Origin: Mycobacterium sp. 1274756.6
Lineage (GTDB): Bacteria; Actinomycetota; Actinomycetes; Mycobacteriales; Mycobacteriaceae
DNA length: 45,598 nucleotides
Assembly: GCF_001668625.1 (NCBI RefSeq)
Contig: NZ_LZLJ01000026.1
Location: 1 to 45,598, forward strand
Direction of reading: 5' to 3'
Shown here: positions 22,907 through 33,075 of the stretch, one piece after another
Numbering within the stretch: the first letter of the stretch is position 1
How the letters are laid out: each line of letters starts with the position of its first letter
Translations under genes and position numbers: made by a program
Notes under the pieces: model-generated
What the model was told of the DNA's origin: nothing
What the model saw: only the letters and a program-made list of their open reading frames with translations
Databases searched by the model: none

Positions 22907-23728
22907 TCAATACGGCAGGATGCCGAGCAGGCAGCGCCCGCCGAGCTGTTCGTGCACCTGGCAGTAGTAGTGCCCGTACAGCGGCGCGGCGCCGATCACC
23001 GAGGCGCAGACCGCGCTGGTCACCGCCAGGGCGGTCGCGGCGACCAGCGGTTTGCTGCTCATCATCGCCAGGATCAGGCCGCCGACGGTGCAGGCGATGA
23101 CGTAGACCAGGGTGACGAAGACCGCCGGGGTCTTGTCGATCAACTCGACCCACCAGTAGTACAGGCCCACCCCGATCGCCATGGCCGGCAGCCACACCGC
23201 GGCGAACACCAGCACCAGCTTCCACCACTTGAGGTAGCTGTATTGGCCGGGCACCACCACCGAGCGCGCCGGCACGGCGAGCTCACCGGTGTCGTCCTCC
23301 GTCGCCGGGGCTGCGTCGGTCTGGACGCCGGCCCGGACACCGACTGGGACCCCGTCCGGTTCCTCGGGCTCGAATTCGTCGGCGAGGTCGGCCTCGATGT
23401 CGGCGACGCCATCGGAGTCGGCCTCGGCCTGCGACCAGGCCTGCACGTCACCCTGCGACCACGATCCGGAGTCGGAGTCGGCGTCGGCCCAGGTCTCCGG
23501 GGCGGCTTGGGCGGCCTGCTCCCCGGAGTCCGCGTCTTCGGCGAGTTCCGCGTCGGCCTCGGCGCCCAGCGGCTCGGGGAACGGCCCGGAGTCGAAGATC
23601 GGGGCGGCGGTCGGCTCGGTCTGCGGCAACGATTCGGGATCGACTTCGGGCCTGGTGCCGGGCCCGGTTTCGGGGTCGACTTCGGGATTGACTTCGGGGT
23701 TGACGCCGGAGTTGACGTTGTCAGCCAC
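22907..23728 (-). CDS. Membrane protein with long acidic N-terminal tail (Rv0461 homologue)
   Basis: 273 aa. Residues 1-150 are disordered and acidic, beginning with NPEV/DPE-type repeats (SGVNPEVNPEVDPETG) and rich in E, D, S and A. Residues about 160-265 match Rv0461: YSYLKWWKLVLVFAAVW, a WWVELIDKTPAVFVTLVYVIACTVGGLILAMM segment and a third or fourth helix ending APLYGHYYCQVHEQLGGRCLL, so three to four membrane helices. The M. tuberculosis protein lacks most of the acidic tail. Start GTG 23728 overlaps the end of the upstream gene by 8 bp. Function unknown. Confidence 0.82.
   Translation of the reverse strand: MADNVNSGVNPEVNPEVDPETGPGTRPEVDPESLPQTEPTAAPIFDSGPFPEPLGAEADAELAEDADSGEQAAQAAPETWADADSDSGSWSQGDVQAWSQAEADSDGVADIEADLADEFEPEEPDGVPVGVRAGVQTDAAPATEDDTGELAVPARSVVVPGQYSYLKWWKLVLVFAAVWLPAMAIGVGLYYWWVELIDKTPAVFVTLVYVIACTVGGLILAMMSSKPLVAATALAVTSAVCASVIGAAPLYGHYYCQVHEQLGGRCLLGILPY
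23638..23715 (-). repeat. Degenerate coding repeat (NPEV/DPE) in the Rv0461 homologue
   Basis: Short degenerate units with the plus-strand core GACTTCGGG encode NPEV, NPEV, DPET, RPEV and DPES in a row at the acidic N-terminus. Unit length varies from 12 to 15 bp or more. Confidence 0.6.
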
Positions 23729-23999
23729 CCTGCACCACCTCGAGCGCCACCAACGCACCGAACCAGCCGGGTGCCACCGCGAAAACGAATGCGCCCAGCG
23801 CCGTCATCCATCGCCGACCCGAGGTCGCGACCATCAGCACCCCGGCCGCGCTGGGCACCCCGACCACCAGCGCGATCACCACGTCGGGACGCACCGGGGT
23901 CTGCACCACCATGGTGACGCCGATGCCGACGACGATGCCCACGGCGACCCCCAGCAGCATGGCGCTGGCCAGGACCCAGGGACGCGGCAGGGGAATCAC
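23721..23999 (-). CDS. Small hydrophobic protein (Rv0460 homologue)
   Basis: 92 aa with three hydrophobic segments: about 8-33 (WVLASAMLLGVAVGIVVGIGVTMVV), 40-58 (VVIALVVGVPSAAGVLMVA) and 66-90 (TALGAFVFAVAPGWFGALVAL). It corresponds to Rv0460, next to the Rv0461 homologue, and the two overlap by 8 bp, so they are co-translated. GTG 23999 is chosen because TAAAGT (24012-24007) lies 7 nt upstream. The much longer open frame upstream is the shadow of the DUF779 gene. Function unknown. Confidence 0.78.
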   Translation of the reverse strand: MIPLPRPWVLASAMLLGVAVGIVVGIGVTMVVQTPVRPDVVIALVVGVPSAAGVLMVATSGRRWMTALGAFVFAVAPGWFGALVALEVVQGG

Positions 24000-24028
24000 A
24001 CCGTCGACTTTACTGCGAGTGGGTGCGG

Positions 24029-24468
24029 CTAGCGCGGTACCGACGCGGCGTGCCCCCCGCTGTCCTGGTCGGCGCCGGTGATGATCGGCTGCGCGGCGAG
24101 TTCGGCATTCTCCTCGTCGGTGAAAGTGCGGCTGCGAGTCAGGAACCGTTGCCCCTCGGGGGCTTCCAGGCTGAAGCCGGCGCCGCGGCCGGGCACCGCG
24201 TCGATGATGAGTTGGGTGTGCGCCCACGCCTCGAACTGCGGACCGGAGATCCACACCCGCACCCCGTGCTCGCCGGTCTGGCTCCCCACCGCCAGGGTGC
24301 CCAGCAGGACGTCGCGGTCGCCGACCAGGAACTCCCCGTCGGGGTAGCACATGGGCGCCGAGCCGTCGCAGCAGCCGCCGGACTGGTGGAACATCACCGG
24401 ACCGTGCTGGTCCTGCAGCCGGGCCAGCAGATCCGCGGCGGCGTCGGTGATCACCACCCGCGCGGGCA

Positions 24469-24469
<1 letters not shown>
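24029..24469 (-). CDS. DUF779 protein (Rv0459 homologue)
   Basis: 146 aa. The hallmark is a Cys-rich loop HQSGGCCDGSAPMCYPDGEF (about residues 27-46) with three Cys, then VWISGPQFEAWAHTQLIIDAVPGRGAGFSLE. DUF779 genes sit beside aldehyde dehydrogenases in many bacteria, as here, where the ATG overlaps the ALDH stop (ATGA). A role as metal-binding or redox helper of the aldehyde dehydrogenase is inferred from this pairing only. Confidence 0.9.
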
Positions 24470-25992
<1,523 letters not shown>

Positions 25993-26028
25993 TTCGCCAC
26001 TCCTCGTCGTCGCTGCGCGTCAAGGAGC

Positions 26029-26050
26029 GCCGGCCGTGAGCCGGGCCGGC
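26029..26050 (-). terminator. Possible terminator after the FAAL gene
   Basis: GCCGGCC (26029-26035) and GGCCGGC (26044-26050) form a 7-bp GC-only stem with an 8-nt loop in the gap between the FAAL stop and the aldehyde dehydrogenase start. Confidence 0.35.
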
Positions 26051-26121
26051 CTCGCCGCGCGGTGTTATGCACCTCACACTACCGCTGCGACGCGACCGCG
26101 GCCCGCCGACCGCACCCGGGA

Positions 26122-27948
26122 TTACAGCTCGCCGGCGAGGTAGCGGACCCGGCACTCGCGGCGGGCGAGTTTGCCGCTGGTGGTGCGCGGGATCCGGCCG
26201 GCGCTGACCAGCCGGATATCGGCCACCGCCAGCGCGTGATGACGCGAGACCGCCGCCCGGATCGCCTCGATGACCGGCGCGGGGTCGGTGCGCCCGGCCC
26301 CCGCCCCGCGTTCGGCGATGATCACCAATTCCTCGCCGCCGCGCTCGCCGGGCACCGAGAAGGCGGCCACGTAGCCGGTGCGCACCGCCGGCGAGGCGGC
26401 GCCGACGGTGGCCTCGATGTCCTGCGGATAGTGGTTGCGGCCGTCGACGATCACCAGGTCCTTGATGCGCCCGACGATGTAGAGCTCGTTGTGCAGGTAC
26501 ATGCCCAGGTCCCCGGTGCGCAGCCAGGCCGCGCCCACCGGCGCGCCGTCGGCGTGGCTGCCGGTTTCCAGCCGGGTCTGCAGCTTGTTCTCGAAGGTCA
26601 GCGCGGTCTCCTCCGGACGCCGCCAGTAGCCGCGGCCGAGGTTGTCGCCGTGCAGCCAGATCTCCCCGACCCGCCCGTCGGGCAGCTCGGCGTCGCTGTC
26701 CGGGTCGACGATGACCGCCCATTGGCTGCGCGCCACCCGACCGCAGGACACCTGCGCGACCGCGGTGGGCGCATCCGGCGCCACCTCGACGGCCTGGCCG
26801 GCGCCCAGCGCCGCCCGGTCGAGGTAGGTGGCGGTCGCCCGGGCGTCGGGGTCGATGGTGGAGACGAACAGGGTCGCCTCGGCCATGCCGTAGGAGGGTT
26901 TGACCGTGGTCTCCGGCAGCCCGTAGGGCGCGAACGCCTCGGTGAACCGGTGGATCGAGTCGATGTTGACCGGTTCGGAGCCGTTGATGAGCCCGACCAC
27001 GTTGCTCAGGTCGAGTTCCTCGCCCGGCTTGGGCCGGCCGCGCTGGGCGGCCAGTTCGAAGGCGAAGTTGGGGGCGGCGGCAATGGTCCGCCCGTGCCGG
27101 GCCTGCTCCGCGAGCTCCCGGATCCAGCGGTGCGGGCGGCGCACGAACGCGGTCGGCGACATCAGCGTGATGTGCCCGCCGCACACGGCCGGGAACATGA
27201 TCATCAGCAGGCCCATGTCGTGGAAGAGCGGCAACCAGCTCACGCTGCGGCTGGTCCAGTCCACCCCGATCGACACGATCATCTGGATCAGGTTGGTGAA
27301 CACCCCGCGGTGGGTGATCTCCACACCGGCGGGAGTGCGGGTCGAGCCGGAGGTGTACTGCAGGTAGGCGGTGTCGTCGGTGCCCAGTGTCACCGGGGTG
27401 TAGCCGGCGCCGACGGCGTCGGGCAGCGCGTCGATCGCGATGACGCGGGGGCGCCGGGAGCGCGGGATGGCGCGCACGATGGGCTGCACGCTGTCGGCGA
27501 CCTCGCTGGTGGTCAGCACCACCGTCGGCTCGGCGTCGGCCAGGACGGCGTGCAGCCGGTCGGACTGGCCGGGCAGTTCGGGGGCGAACAACGGGACCGC
27601 GATGCCGCCGGCGGCGATGGCGGCGAAGAAGCCCACCACGTAATCCACGCCTTGCGGCGCCAGGATCGCCACCCGGTCGCCGGCGGCGCTGACCTGCTGC
27701 AGCCGGGCGGCCACCGCCCGCAGGCGGGCGCCGAGGCGCTCCCAGCTCAGTTCGACGGCCTGCCCGTCGGTGGTGTGGCGGTAGTCGAGGTAGCGGTAGG
27801 CGGTCGTCTCGCCGAGGTCGGCGACGTTGGCCTCGAGGACGGACACCAGGGTGGCGCCGTCGGGGATGACGATGTGGCCTTCGGAGTCGAGGAAGTCGTC
27901 AAGCTCGGGCTTGCGCACCGCGAAACTTGTGGCAACTCTCTGATTCAT
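26122..27948 (-). CDS. Fatty acyl-AMP ligase, FadD32-like, without adjacent polyketide synthase
   Basis: 608 aa. It activates long fatty acids as acyl-adenylates and hands them to a carrier protein. The adenylate core motif YLQYTSGSTRTPAGVEITH, VSWLPLFHDMGLLM, AAPNFAFELAAQRG, GLINGSEPVNIDS, KPSYGMAEATLFVST and the C-terminal GRIKDLVIVDGRNHYPQDIE are all FAAL-type; the similarity to FadD32 is strong along the whole length. No polyketide synthase or acyl carrier protein lies within the window, which is unusual for FAAL genes. TATTCT lies 6 nt before the ATG, with TGGACA 16 nt further, giving a leaderless mRNA. It is inserted between the Rv0458 and Rv0457c homologues. Confidence 0.93.
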   Translation of the reverse strand: MNQRVATSFAVRKPELDDFLDSEGHIVIPDGATLVSVLEANVADLGETTAYRYLDYRHTTDGQAVELSWERLGARLRAVAARLQQVSAAGDRVAILAPQGVDYVVGFFAAIAAGGIAVPLFAPELPGQSDRLHAVLADAEPTVVLTTSEVADSVQPIVRAIPRSRRPRVIAIDALPDAVGAGYTPVTLGTDDTAYLQYTSGSTRTPAGVEITHRGVFTNLIQMIVSIGVDWTSRSVSWLPLFHDMGLLMIMFPAVCGGHITLMSPTAFVRRPHRWIRELAEQARHGRTIAAAPNFAFELAAQRGRPKPGEELDLSNVVGLINGSEPVNIDSIHRFTEAFAPYGLPETTVKPSYGMAEATLFVSTIDPDARATATYLDRAALGAGQAVEVAPDAPTAVAQVSCGRVARSQWAVIVDPDSDAELPDGRVGEIWLHGDNLGRGYWRRPEETALTFENKLQTRLETGSHADGAPVGAAWLRTGDLGMYLHNELYIVGRIKDLVIVDGRNHYPQDIEATVGAASPAVRTGYVAAFSVPGERGGEELVIIAERGAGAGRTDPAPVIEAIRAAVSRHHALAVADIRLVSAGRIPRTTSGKLARRECRVRYLAGEL

Positions 27949-27954
27949 AAGGTC

Positions 27955-27982
27955 AGAATAAGAGTTCTATCTGTGATGTCCA
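27955..27982 (-). promoter_or_regulatory. Leaderless promoter of the FAAL gene
   Basis: TGGACA (27982-27977), 16-nt spacer, TATTCT (27960-27955), then 6 nt to the ATG. Both hexamers are near consensus, in an unusually AT-rich patch of the region. Confidence 0.6.
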
Positions 27983-28073
27983 GTTACACCTACATAACGA
28001 TGTGGTGATTTTCCCCACCGCTCTCGGCGGGCCGAGACGCCCGCCACCAGCGGCTCGCACCACGGCGGCCACA

Positions 28074-30095
28074 ATGAGGGCCGTGAGCACCGACCCGCAT
28101 CTCTGGCTGGAGGACATCACCGGCGAGGCCGCCCTGGACTGGGTGCGCGCCCGCAACGCCCCGACCGTCGAACGGTTCGCCACCGCGGAGTTCGACGCGC
28201 TGCGGGCTGCGGCACTGGAGGTGCTCGACACCGACGCCCGCATCCCGTATGTGCGCCGGCGCGGTGAGTTCCTCTACAACTTCTGGCGCGACGCGCAGCA
28301 CCCGCGCGGGCTGTGGCGACGCACCACACTGGACTCCTACCGCAGCGAGCGCCCCGACTGGGAGGTGCTCATCGACGTCGACGCGCTGGGCCGCGCGGAC
28401 GACGTCAACTGGGTGTGGGCCGGCGCCGATGTCATCGAGCCCGACCACACCCGTGCGCTGGTCAGCCTGTCCGCGGGCGGCTCGGACGCGGCGATCGTGC
28501 GCGAATTCGACCTGCTCACCCGGGAGTTCGTGCCCGGCGGGTTCGAGTTGGCGGAGGCCAAGACCCACATCACCTGGCTCGATGGCGACACCGTCCTGGT
28601 CGGCACCGATTTCGGGGCCGGCTCCCTCACCGGCTCCGGCTACCCGCGGGTGGTCAAACGGTGGCGCCGCGGCCAGCCGCTGGCCGAGGCCCAGACCCTG
28701 TTCGAAGGCGCCGTCACCGACGTCGCGGTCACCGCCCGCGTCGACCGCACTCCCGGTTTCGAGCGCACCTTCATCAGCCGGGCCGTCGACTTCTTCAACG
28801 ACGAGGTCTACCAGCTGCGCGCATCCGGCGACGACGACGAACTGATCCGGCTGGACGCGCCCACCGACGCGTCGGTCTCCGCGCACCGGCAGTGGCTGCT
28901 GATCGAACTGCGCACCGACTGGTCCACCCCCACCGCCGCCTACCGGGCGGGGTCGCTGCTGGCCGCCGACTACGACGACTTCCTGGCCGGCACCGCCGAG
29001 CTGACGGTGGTGTTCGAGCCCGACGAGCACTCCGCGCTGCACCACTACGCCTGGACCCGCGACAAGCTGGTGCTGGTGACGCTGGTCGACGTGGCCAGCC
29101 GGGTGGAGCTGCTCACTCCCGGCAGCTGGCGGCGCGACCCGGTGCCGGAGGTGCCGGCCAACACCAGCGTGGTGGTGGTCGCCGCCGACGACACCGGCGA
29201 CGAGATCTTCATCGACTACAGCGGCTTCACCAGCCCCTCCCGGCTGCTGCACGGCGCCGCCGGCGGGCCGCTGCAGCAGATCAAAGCCGCCCCGTCGTTC
29301 TTCGATGCCGAGAACATCACGGTCACCCAGCATTTCGCGACCTCCCGGGACGGGACCGCGATCCCCTACTTCGTGGTGCGACCCGACTCGGCGACCGGAC
29401 CGACGCTGCTGGGTGGCTACGGCGGGTTCGAGGTGGCCCGCACCCCCGGCTACGACGGGGTGTTGGGCCGGCTGTGGCTTGCCCGCGGCGGCACCTACGT
29501 GTTGGCCAATATCCGCGGCGGCGGCGAGTACGGTCCGCGTTGGCACACTCAGGCGATGCGCGAGGGCCGGCATCTGGTGGCCGAGGATTTCGCGGCCGTC
29601 GCCGCCGACCTGGTCGAGCGGGGACTCACCACCGCACCGCAACTCGGCGCGCAGGGCGGCAGCAACGGCGGTCTGCTGATGGGCATCATGCTCACCGCCT
29701 ACCCGAAGTTGTTCGGCGCGCTGGTGTGCAGCGTCCCGCTGCTGGACATGCGCCGTTACCACCGGCTGCTGGCCGGGGCGTCCTGGGTCGCCGAATACGG
29801 CGACCCCGACGATCCCGCCGATTGGGAGTTCATCGCCGAATACTCGCCGTACCACAATATTTCGTCTTCCGTCGACTATCCGCCGGTGCTGATCACCACC
29901 TCCACCCGCGACGACCGGGTGCACCCGGGGCATGCCCGCAAGATGACCGCCGCACTCGAAGAGGCCCGCCATCAGGTGCTGTACTACGAGAACATCGAGG
30001 GCGGGCACGCGGGAGCCGCCGATAACGCGCAGGTGGCGTTCCGGTCGGCGTTGAGCTTCACGTTCCTGTGGCAGATGCTCGGCGGCGCAAGCTAA
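28074..30095 (+). CDS. Prolyl oligopeptidase-family serine peptidase (Rv0457c homologue)
   Basis: 673 aa S9A peptidase. Residues about 70-400 form the beta-propeller that limits access to short peptides; residues 410-673 are the alpha/beta hydrolase domain. The catalytic triad is visible: Ser in GAQGGSNGGLLMG, Asp in TSTRDDRVHPGHA and His in EGGHAGAAD. LANIRGGGEYGPRWH is the family oxyanion segment. No signal peptide, so cytoplasmic. Start: ATG 28074; GTG 28083 is possible since CACAAT lies 7 nt before it. Its stop overlaps the next convergent gene by 4 bp. Confidence 0.94.
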   Translation: MRAVSTDPHLWLEDITGEAALDWVRARNAPTVERFATAEFDALRAAALEVLDTDARIPYVRRRGEFLYNFWRDAQHPRGLWRRTTLDSYRSERPDWEVLIDVDALGRADDVNWVWAGADVIEPDHTRALVSLSAGGSDAAIVREFDLLTREFVPGGFELAEAKTHITWLDGDTVLVGTDFGAGSLTGSGYPRVVKRWRRGQPLAEAQTLFEGAVTDVAVTARVDRTPGFERTFISRAVDFFNDEVYQLRASGDDDELIRLDAPTDASVSAHRQWLLIELRTDWSTPTAAYRAGSLLAADYDDFLAGTAELTVVFEPDEHSALHHYAWTRDKLVLVTLVDVASRVELLTPGSWRRDPVPEVPANTSVVVVAADDTGDEIFIDYSGFTSPSRLLHGAAGGPLQQIKAAPSFFDAENITVTQHFATSRDGTAIPYFVVRPDSATGPTLLGGYGGFEVARTPGYDGVLGRLWLARGGTYVLANIRGGGEYGPRWHTQAMREGRHLVAEDFAAVAADLVERGLTTAPQLGAQGGSNGGLLMGIMLTAYPKLFGALVCSVPLLDMRRYHRLLAGASWVAEYGDPDDPADWEFIAEYSPYHNISSSVDYPPVLITTSTRDDRVHPGHARKMTAALEEARHQVLYYENIEGGHAGAADNAQVAFRSALSFTFLWQMLGGAS

Positions 30096-30907
30096 TCCGA
30101 TCGGCGCAGGCCACCGAGCACTCCCGTCAGCACCCCGACCGCGACCAGGATCCCGCCGCCGGCCAGCGTCAGGTTCAGCCAGTGATGCAGGCTCCCGATC
30201 GCGTGGTCGACCATGATCTCGGCGATCCGGCGGATGTCGCCGGCGGTGGAGTTGAGCGCCTCGTCGAGCCGGCCGCGCCCCACCTCGATGCCGGCCCACC
30301 CCGACGCACCGACCAGCAGCGCCGACACCCCGAGCCAGGCCAGGGCGCTGCCGCGCCGGCGGGCCAGCACGACGACGCCGAGCGCGGCGAGCGCGGCGAG
30401 CAGGCTCGCCCCGATGCTGACCGCGGGCCCCCACACCCGCAGCGCGCGCAGTTGCCCGGACTGCACCGCATCCGGTGTCGCGGTCACCGGGACGGTGACG
30501 GTCGCCGGAACCTCATCGAGGAAGGGCCGAAAAGCGCTGTCCTCCAGCATCGGTGCCACGTCCAGGCGCAGGTCCTCGCCCTGTCCGGCGCCGGTGAACA
30601 GCCACCGGTGCGCGGCCCGGTTGACCCGCGCGAACTGGGTGGGGAACTCCGGGCCTGCGGTGTAGGCGACCGCCACGTCGTGCACCTGCAGACTGTCGGC
30701 GCCGTCGGACTCGGGCAGCCGCATCGCCTGGGTGGTCAGCTGGGCGGCCACCGCGGCCTGCAGGTCGGGGTCCTGGGCGGCCTGCGCGGCCAGCGTTCCG
30801 TAGCCGTCGGTGTCGACGAGGTGACGCTGGGCCCACACCGCCGGGACGGCCACCGCCAGCGCCGCGGTGGCGACCAGCCACAGCAGCGCGGTGGCGACCA
30901 GCCGCAC
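30092..30907 (-). CDS. Membrane protein with extracytoplasmic domain
   Basis: 271 aa. An N-terminal helix (about 3-26, VATALLWLVATAALAVAVPAVWA), an external domain of about 130 residues with repeated short helices (GTLAAQAAQDPDLQAAVAAQL), then three helices at about 160-182, 190-205 and 240-262, ending LGGLRRSD. I do not recognise the family firmly. The GTG start shares one base with the TAG of the aldehyde dehydrogenase gene (TAGTG), so translation is coupled. The 3' end overlaps the peptidase gene. Confidence 0.7.
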   Translation of the reverse strand: MRLVATALLWLVATAALAVAVPAVWAQRHLVDTDGYGTLAAQAAQDPDLQAAVAAQLTTQAMRLPESDGADSLQVHDVAVAYTAGPEFPTQFARVNRAAHRWLFTGAGQGEDLRLDVAPMLEDSAFRPFLDEVPATVTVPVTATPDAVQSGQLRALRVWGPAVSIGASLLAALAALGVVVLARRRGSALAWLGVSALLVGASGWAGIEVGRGRLDEALNSTAGDIRRIAEIMVDHAIGSLHHWLNLTLAGGGILVAVGVLTGVLGGLRRSD

Positions 30908-32424
30908 TACTTGGCGACGCGGCGCGGCCGCGACAGCGACACGCGCGTCATGAGCTTGTTCATCCGCTCCAGCGCCTTGAACGAGTTGTGGTAGTAGTTA
31001 CCGCCGGCGCCGGCGTTGGTGCGCGGGATGACCACGGTCTCCTGCCGGCAGAACTTGCGGATGCCGTCCGCGCCGCCGAACCGGGCGCCGATGCCGGAGG
31101 TCTTCCAGCCGCCCATCGGCGCGGTGGTGCACATCAGGTTGGTGATCACGTCGTTGACGTTGACCGCACCGCAGTCCAACTGCAGGGCGATGTCGCGGGC
31201 GCGGTCGTGATCGCGGGAGAACACCGAGGCGCTCAGCCCGTAGGGGCTGGCGTTGGCCAACCGGACCGCCTCCTCGACGGTGGCGACCTTCATGATCGGC
31301 AGCGTCGGCCCGAAGGTCTCCTCGGTCATGCACGCCATCGAGTGGTCGACGTCGACCAGCACGGTCGGCGGGTAGAAGCTCCCCGGGCCCTCGGTGCGCT
31401 TCCCGCCGGTGAGGGCGCGGGCTCCGGCGGCCAGCGCGTCGCGCACGTGCCGTTCGGTGACGGCCAACTGCTCGTCGTTGATGAGGGCACCGAAGTGGGT
31501 GCCGTCGCCGGCACCGACCCGCAGCGCCTCGATGTCGCGCAGCACCGCACTGACGAACTGGTCGTAGACCGACTCGAGCACATAGACCCGCTCCACCGAG
31601 ACGCAGGTCTGCCCGGCGTTGAACATCGCTCCCCACACCGCGGCGTGCGCGGCCAGGTCGATGTCGGCGTCCTCGAGCACGATCATCGGGTCCTTGCCGC
31701 CCAGTTCCAGGCTGACCGGGGTGAGCCGGCGCGCGGCGCGTTCCATCACCTTCACGCCGGTGGCGCTCGACCCGGTGAACTGCACGTAGTCGGCGTTGTC
31801 GATGACCGCCTCGGAGACCTCCCGAGCGCCCTGGGCCAGCGCGAACACCTCAGGGCCACCGGCTTCCAGCCACCCGCGGCGCAGCAGCTCGGCGGTGAGC
31901 GGGGTGCGCTCGGAGGGCTTGAGCAGCACCGCGCAGCCGGCGGCCAGGGCGCCGATCGCATCCATCATGGCGTTGGCGACCGGGTAGTTCCACGGCGCGA
32001 TGATGCCCACCACCGGGCGCGGCCGGTAGTGCACGCTGATCTTCTTGATCGCGAGCAGCTTCGACGGCGCCGGGCGCTTCTCGGGCGCCAGCGCCTTCTC
32101 CATCGTCTTGATCACATACGACAGGATCATGATCAACAGCGGCACTTCCTGCACCGCGTCGGTCTTGGACTTGCCGGTCTCGGCGATCAGCAGATCCTCG
32201 ATCTCGTCGCGGTGCTCCCCGAGCCACACCGCGAACCGGGCCAGGGTCTTGGCGCGGCCCTTGGCGCCGCGTTGTTCCCACTCGCGTTGGGCGGCGCGCA
32301 GCCCGGCGGCGATCTCCGGGACGGCGGCCGGATCGGTCCAGGTCACCTGCCCGGCGACCTCACCGGTGGCCGGGTTGTGGAAGGTTCCGGTGTTGGGGGT
32401 CTGCACGTCAGAAGTCGCAGTCAT
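30907..32424 (-). CDS. Aldehyde dehydrogenase, succinate-semialdehyde-type family
   Basis: 505 aa. Motifs: IIAPWNYPVANAMMDAIGALAAGCAVLLKPSERTP, FTGSSATGVKVMERA for cofactor, Glu in VSLELGGKDPM, catalytic Cys in NAGQTCVSVERVYV, and TAPMGGWKTSGIGARFGGADGI. It resembles GabD2-type enzymes but has its own basic C-terminus (LERMNKLMTRVSLSRPRRVAK), often seen in a mycobacterial subgroup that may act on long or hydrophobic aldehydes; that is inference. TAGCAT lies 6 nt before the ATG, so leaderless. Operon with the membrane protein downstream. Confidence 0.92.
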   Translation of the reverse strand: MTATSDVQTPNTGTFHNPATGEVAGQVTWTDPAAVPEIAAGLRAAQREWEQRGAKGRAKTLARFAVWLGEHRDEIEDLLIAETGKSKTDAVQEVPLLIMILSYVIKTMEKALAPEKRPAPSKLLAIKKISVHYRPRPVVGIIAPWNYPVANAMMDAIGALAAGCAVLLKPSERTPLTAELLRRGWLEAGGPEVFALAQGAREVSEAVIDNADYVQFTGSSATGVKVMERAARRLTPVSLELGGKDPMIVLEDADIDLAAHAAVWGAMFNAGQTCVSVERVYVLESVYDQFVSAVLRDIEALRVGAGDGTHFGALINDEQLAVTERHVRDALAAGARALTGGKRTEGPGSFYPPTVLVDVDHSMACMTEETFGPTLPIMKVATVEEAVRLANASPYGLSASVFSRDHDRARDIALQLDCGAVNVNDVITNLMCTTAPMGGWKTSGIGARFGGADGIRKFCRQETVVIPRTNAGAGGNYYHNSFKALERMNKLMTRVSLSRPRRVAK

Positions 32425-32477
32425 GCCACCATGCTAACCGCCGGATGTGATCTCCGTTACCGTGCCCTCGACGGGTG

Positions 32478-33005
32478 TCAAGTCGCCGCGATGCCCCGTA
32501 GGTAGGCGGCCTGGCCCAGATGCTGGGCGCAGTCGTCGATGATGCTGACCAGCCGCACCCCGGCAGTCACCGGCGGATCCCAGTGGCGGTCGACGACACG
32601 GGCGAGTTCGGCGGCGTCGACCCGGCCGAGGTAGTCCAGCGTCGCGGCGTGCACCGCGCGGTAGTAGCCGGCCAGCAACTCCGCCGGGGCGCGGACCTTG
32701 CCGACCTGCTCGGGGGTGTGGCCGTAGCCGGTGTCGTCACGGTCCAGGTCGAGGCCGAAGCGGTCCACCCACTCACCCCAGACCTGAGCGGTCTCGGCGA
32801 TGTCGGCGATCTGGAAATCCTGCACCCGCGCCGAGTGCCACAGCAGCCAGGCGATGCTGTTGGCCGACTCGGTGGGGCGATAGGTGGCCACCGCGTCCGG
32901 CAGATCCTCGGTGAGCGCGTCGGCGTGCTCGATGAGCCGGGTGAACGCGTCGCGCAACAGATCCTGCAGGGCATCAGTCTCGCTGGTTTCGCTGATCTCG
33001 CTCAT
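32478..33005 (-). CDS. DinB/MST-like protein (DUF664 type)
   Basis: 175 aa four-helix bundle of the DinB/YfiT superfamily, whose members include mycothiol-dependent enzymes. The metal-ligand histidines fit: SANSIAWLLWHSARVQD (first His, about 59) and IDDCAQHLGQAAYLRG (second His near the end), with another His in the middle (VHAATLDYLG). The likely role is thiol-transfer or detoxification; substrate unknown. TAGCGT lies 7 nt before the ATG, a leaderless form. Confidence 0.85.
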   Translation of the reverse strand: MSEISETSETDALQDLLRDAFTRLIEHADALTEDLPDAVATYRPTESANSIAWLLWHSARVQDFQIADIAETAQVWGEWVDRFGLDLDRDDTGYGHTPEQVGKVRAPAELLAGYYRAVHAATLDYLGRVDAAELARVVDRHWDPPVTAGVRLVSIIDDCAQHLGQAAYLRGIAAT

Positions 33006-33075
33006 GGTTTCGACGCTACGCCCGTGCGTAGAACTGCTCAGGACTTCGCCGCGCCGGCGCCCATACGCTCACCGG

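Noticed and set aside
27990..30434. An 814-codon minus-strand open frame opposite the S9 peptidase
   Set aside because: Antisense shadow; the peptidase strand has the full catalytic triad.
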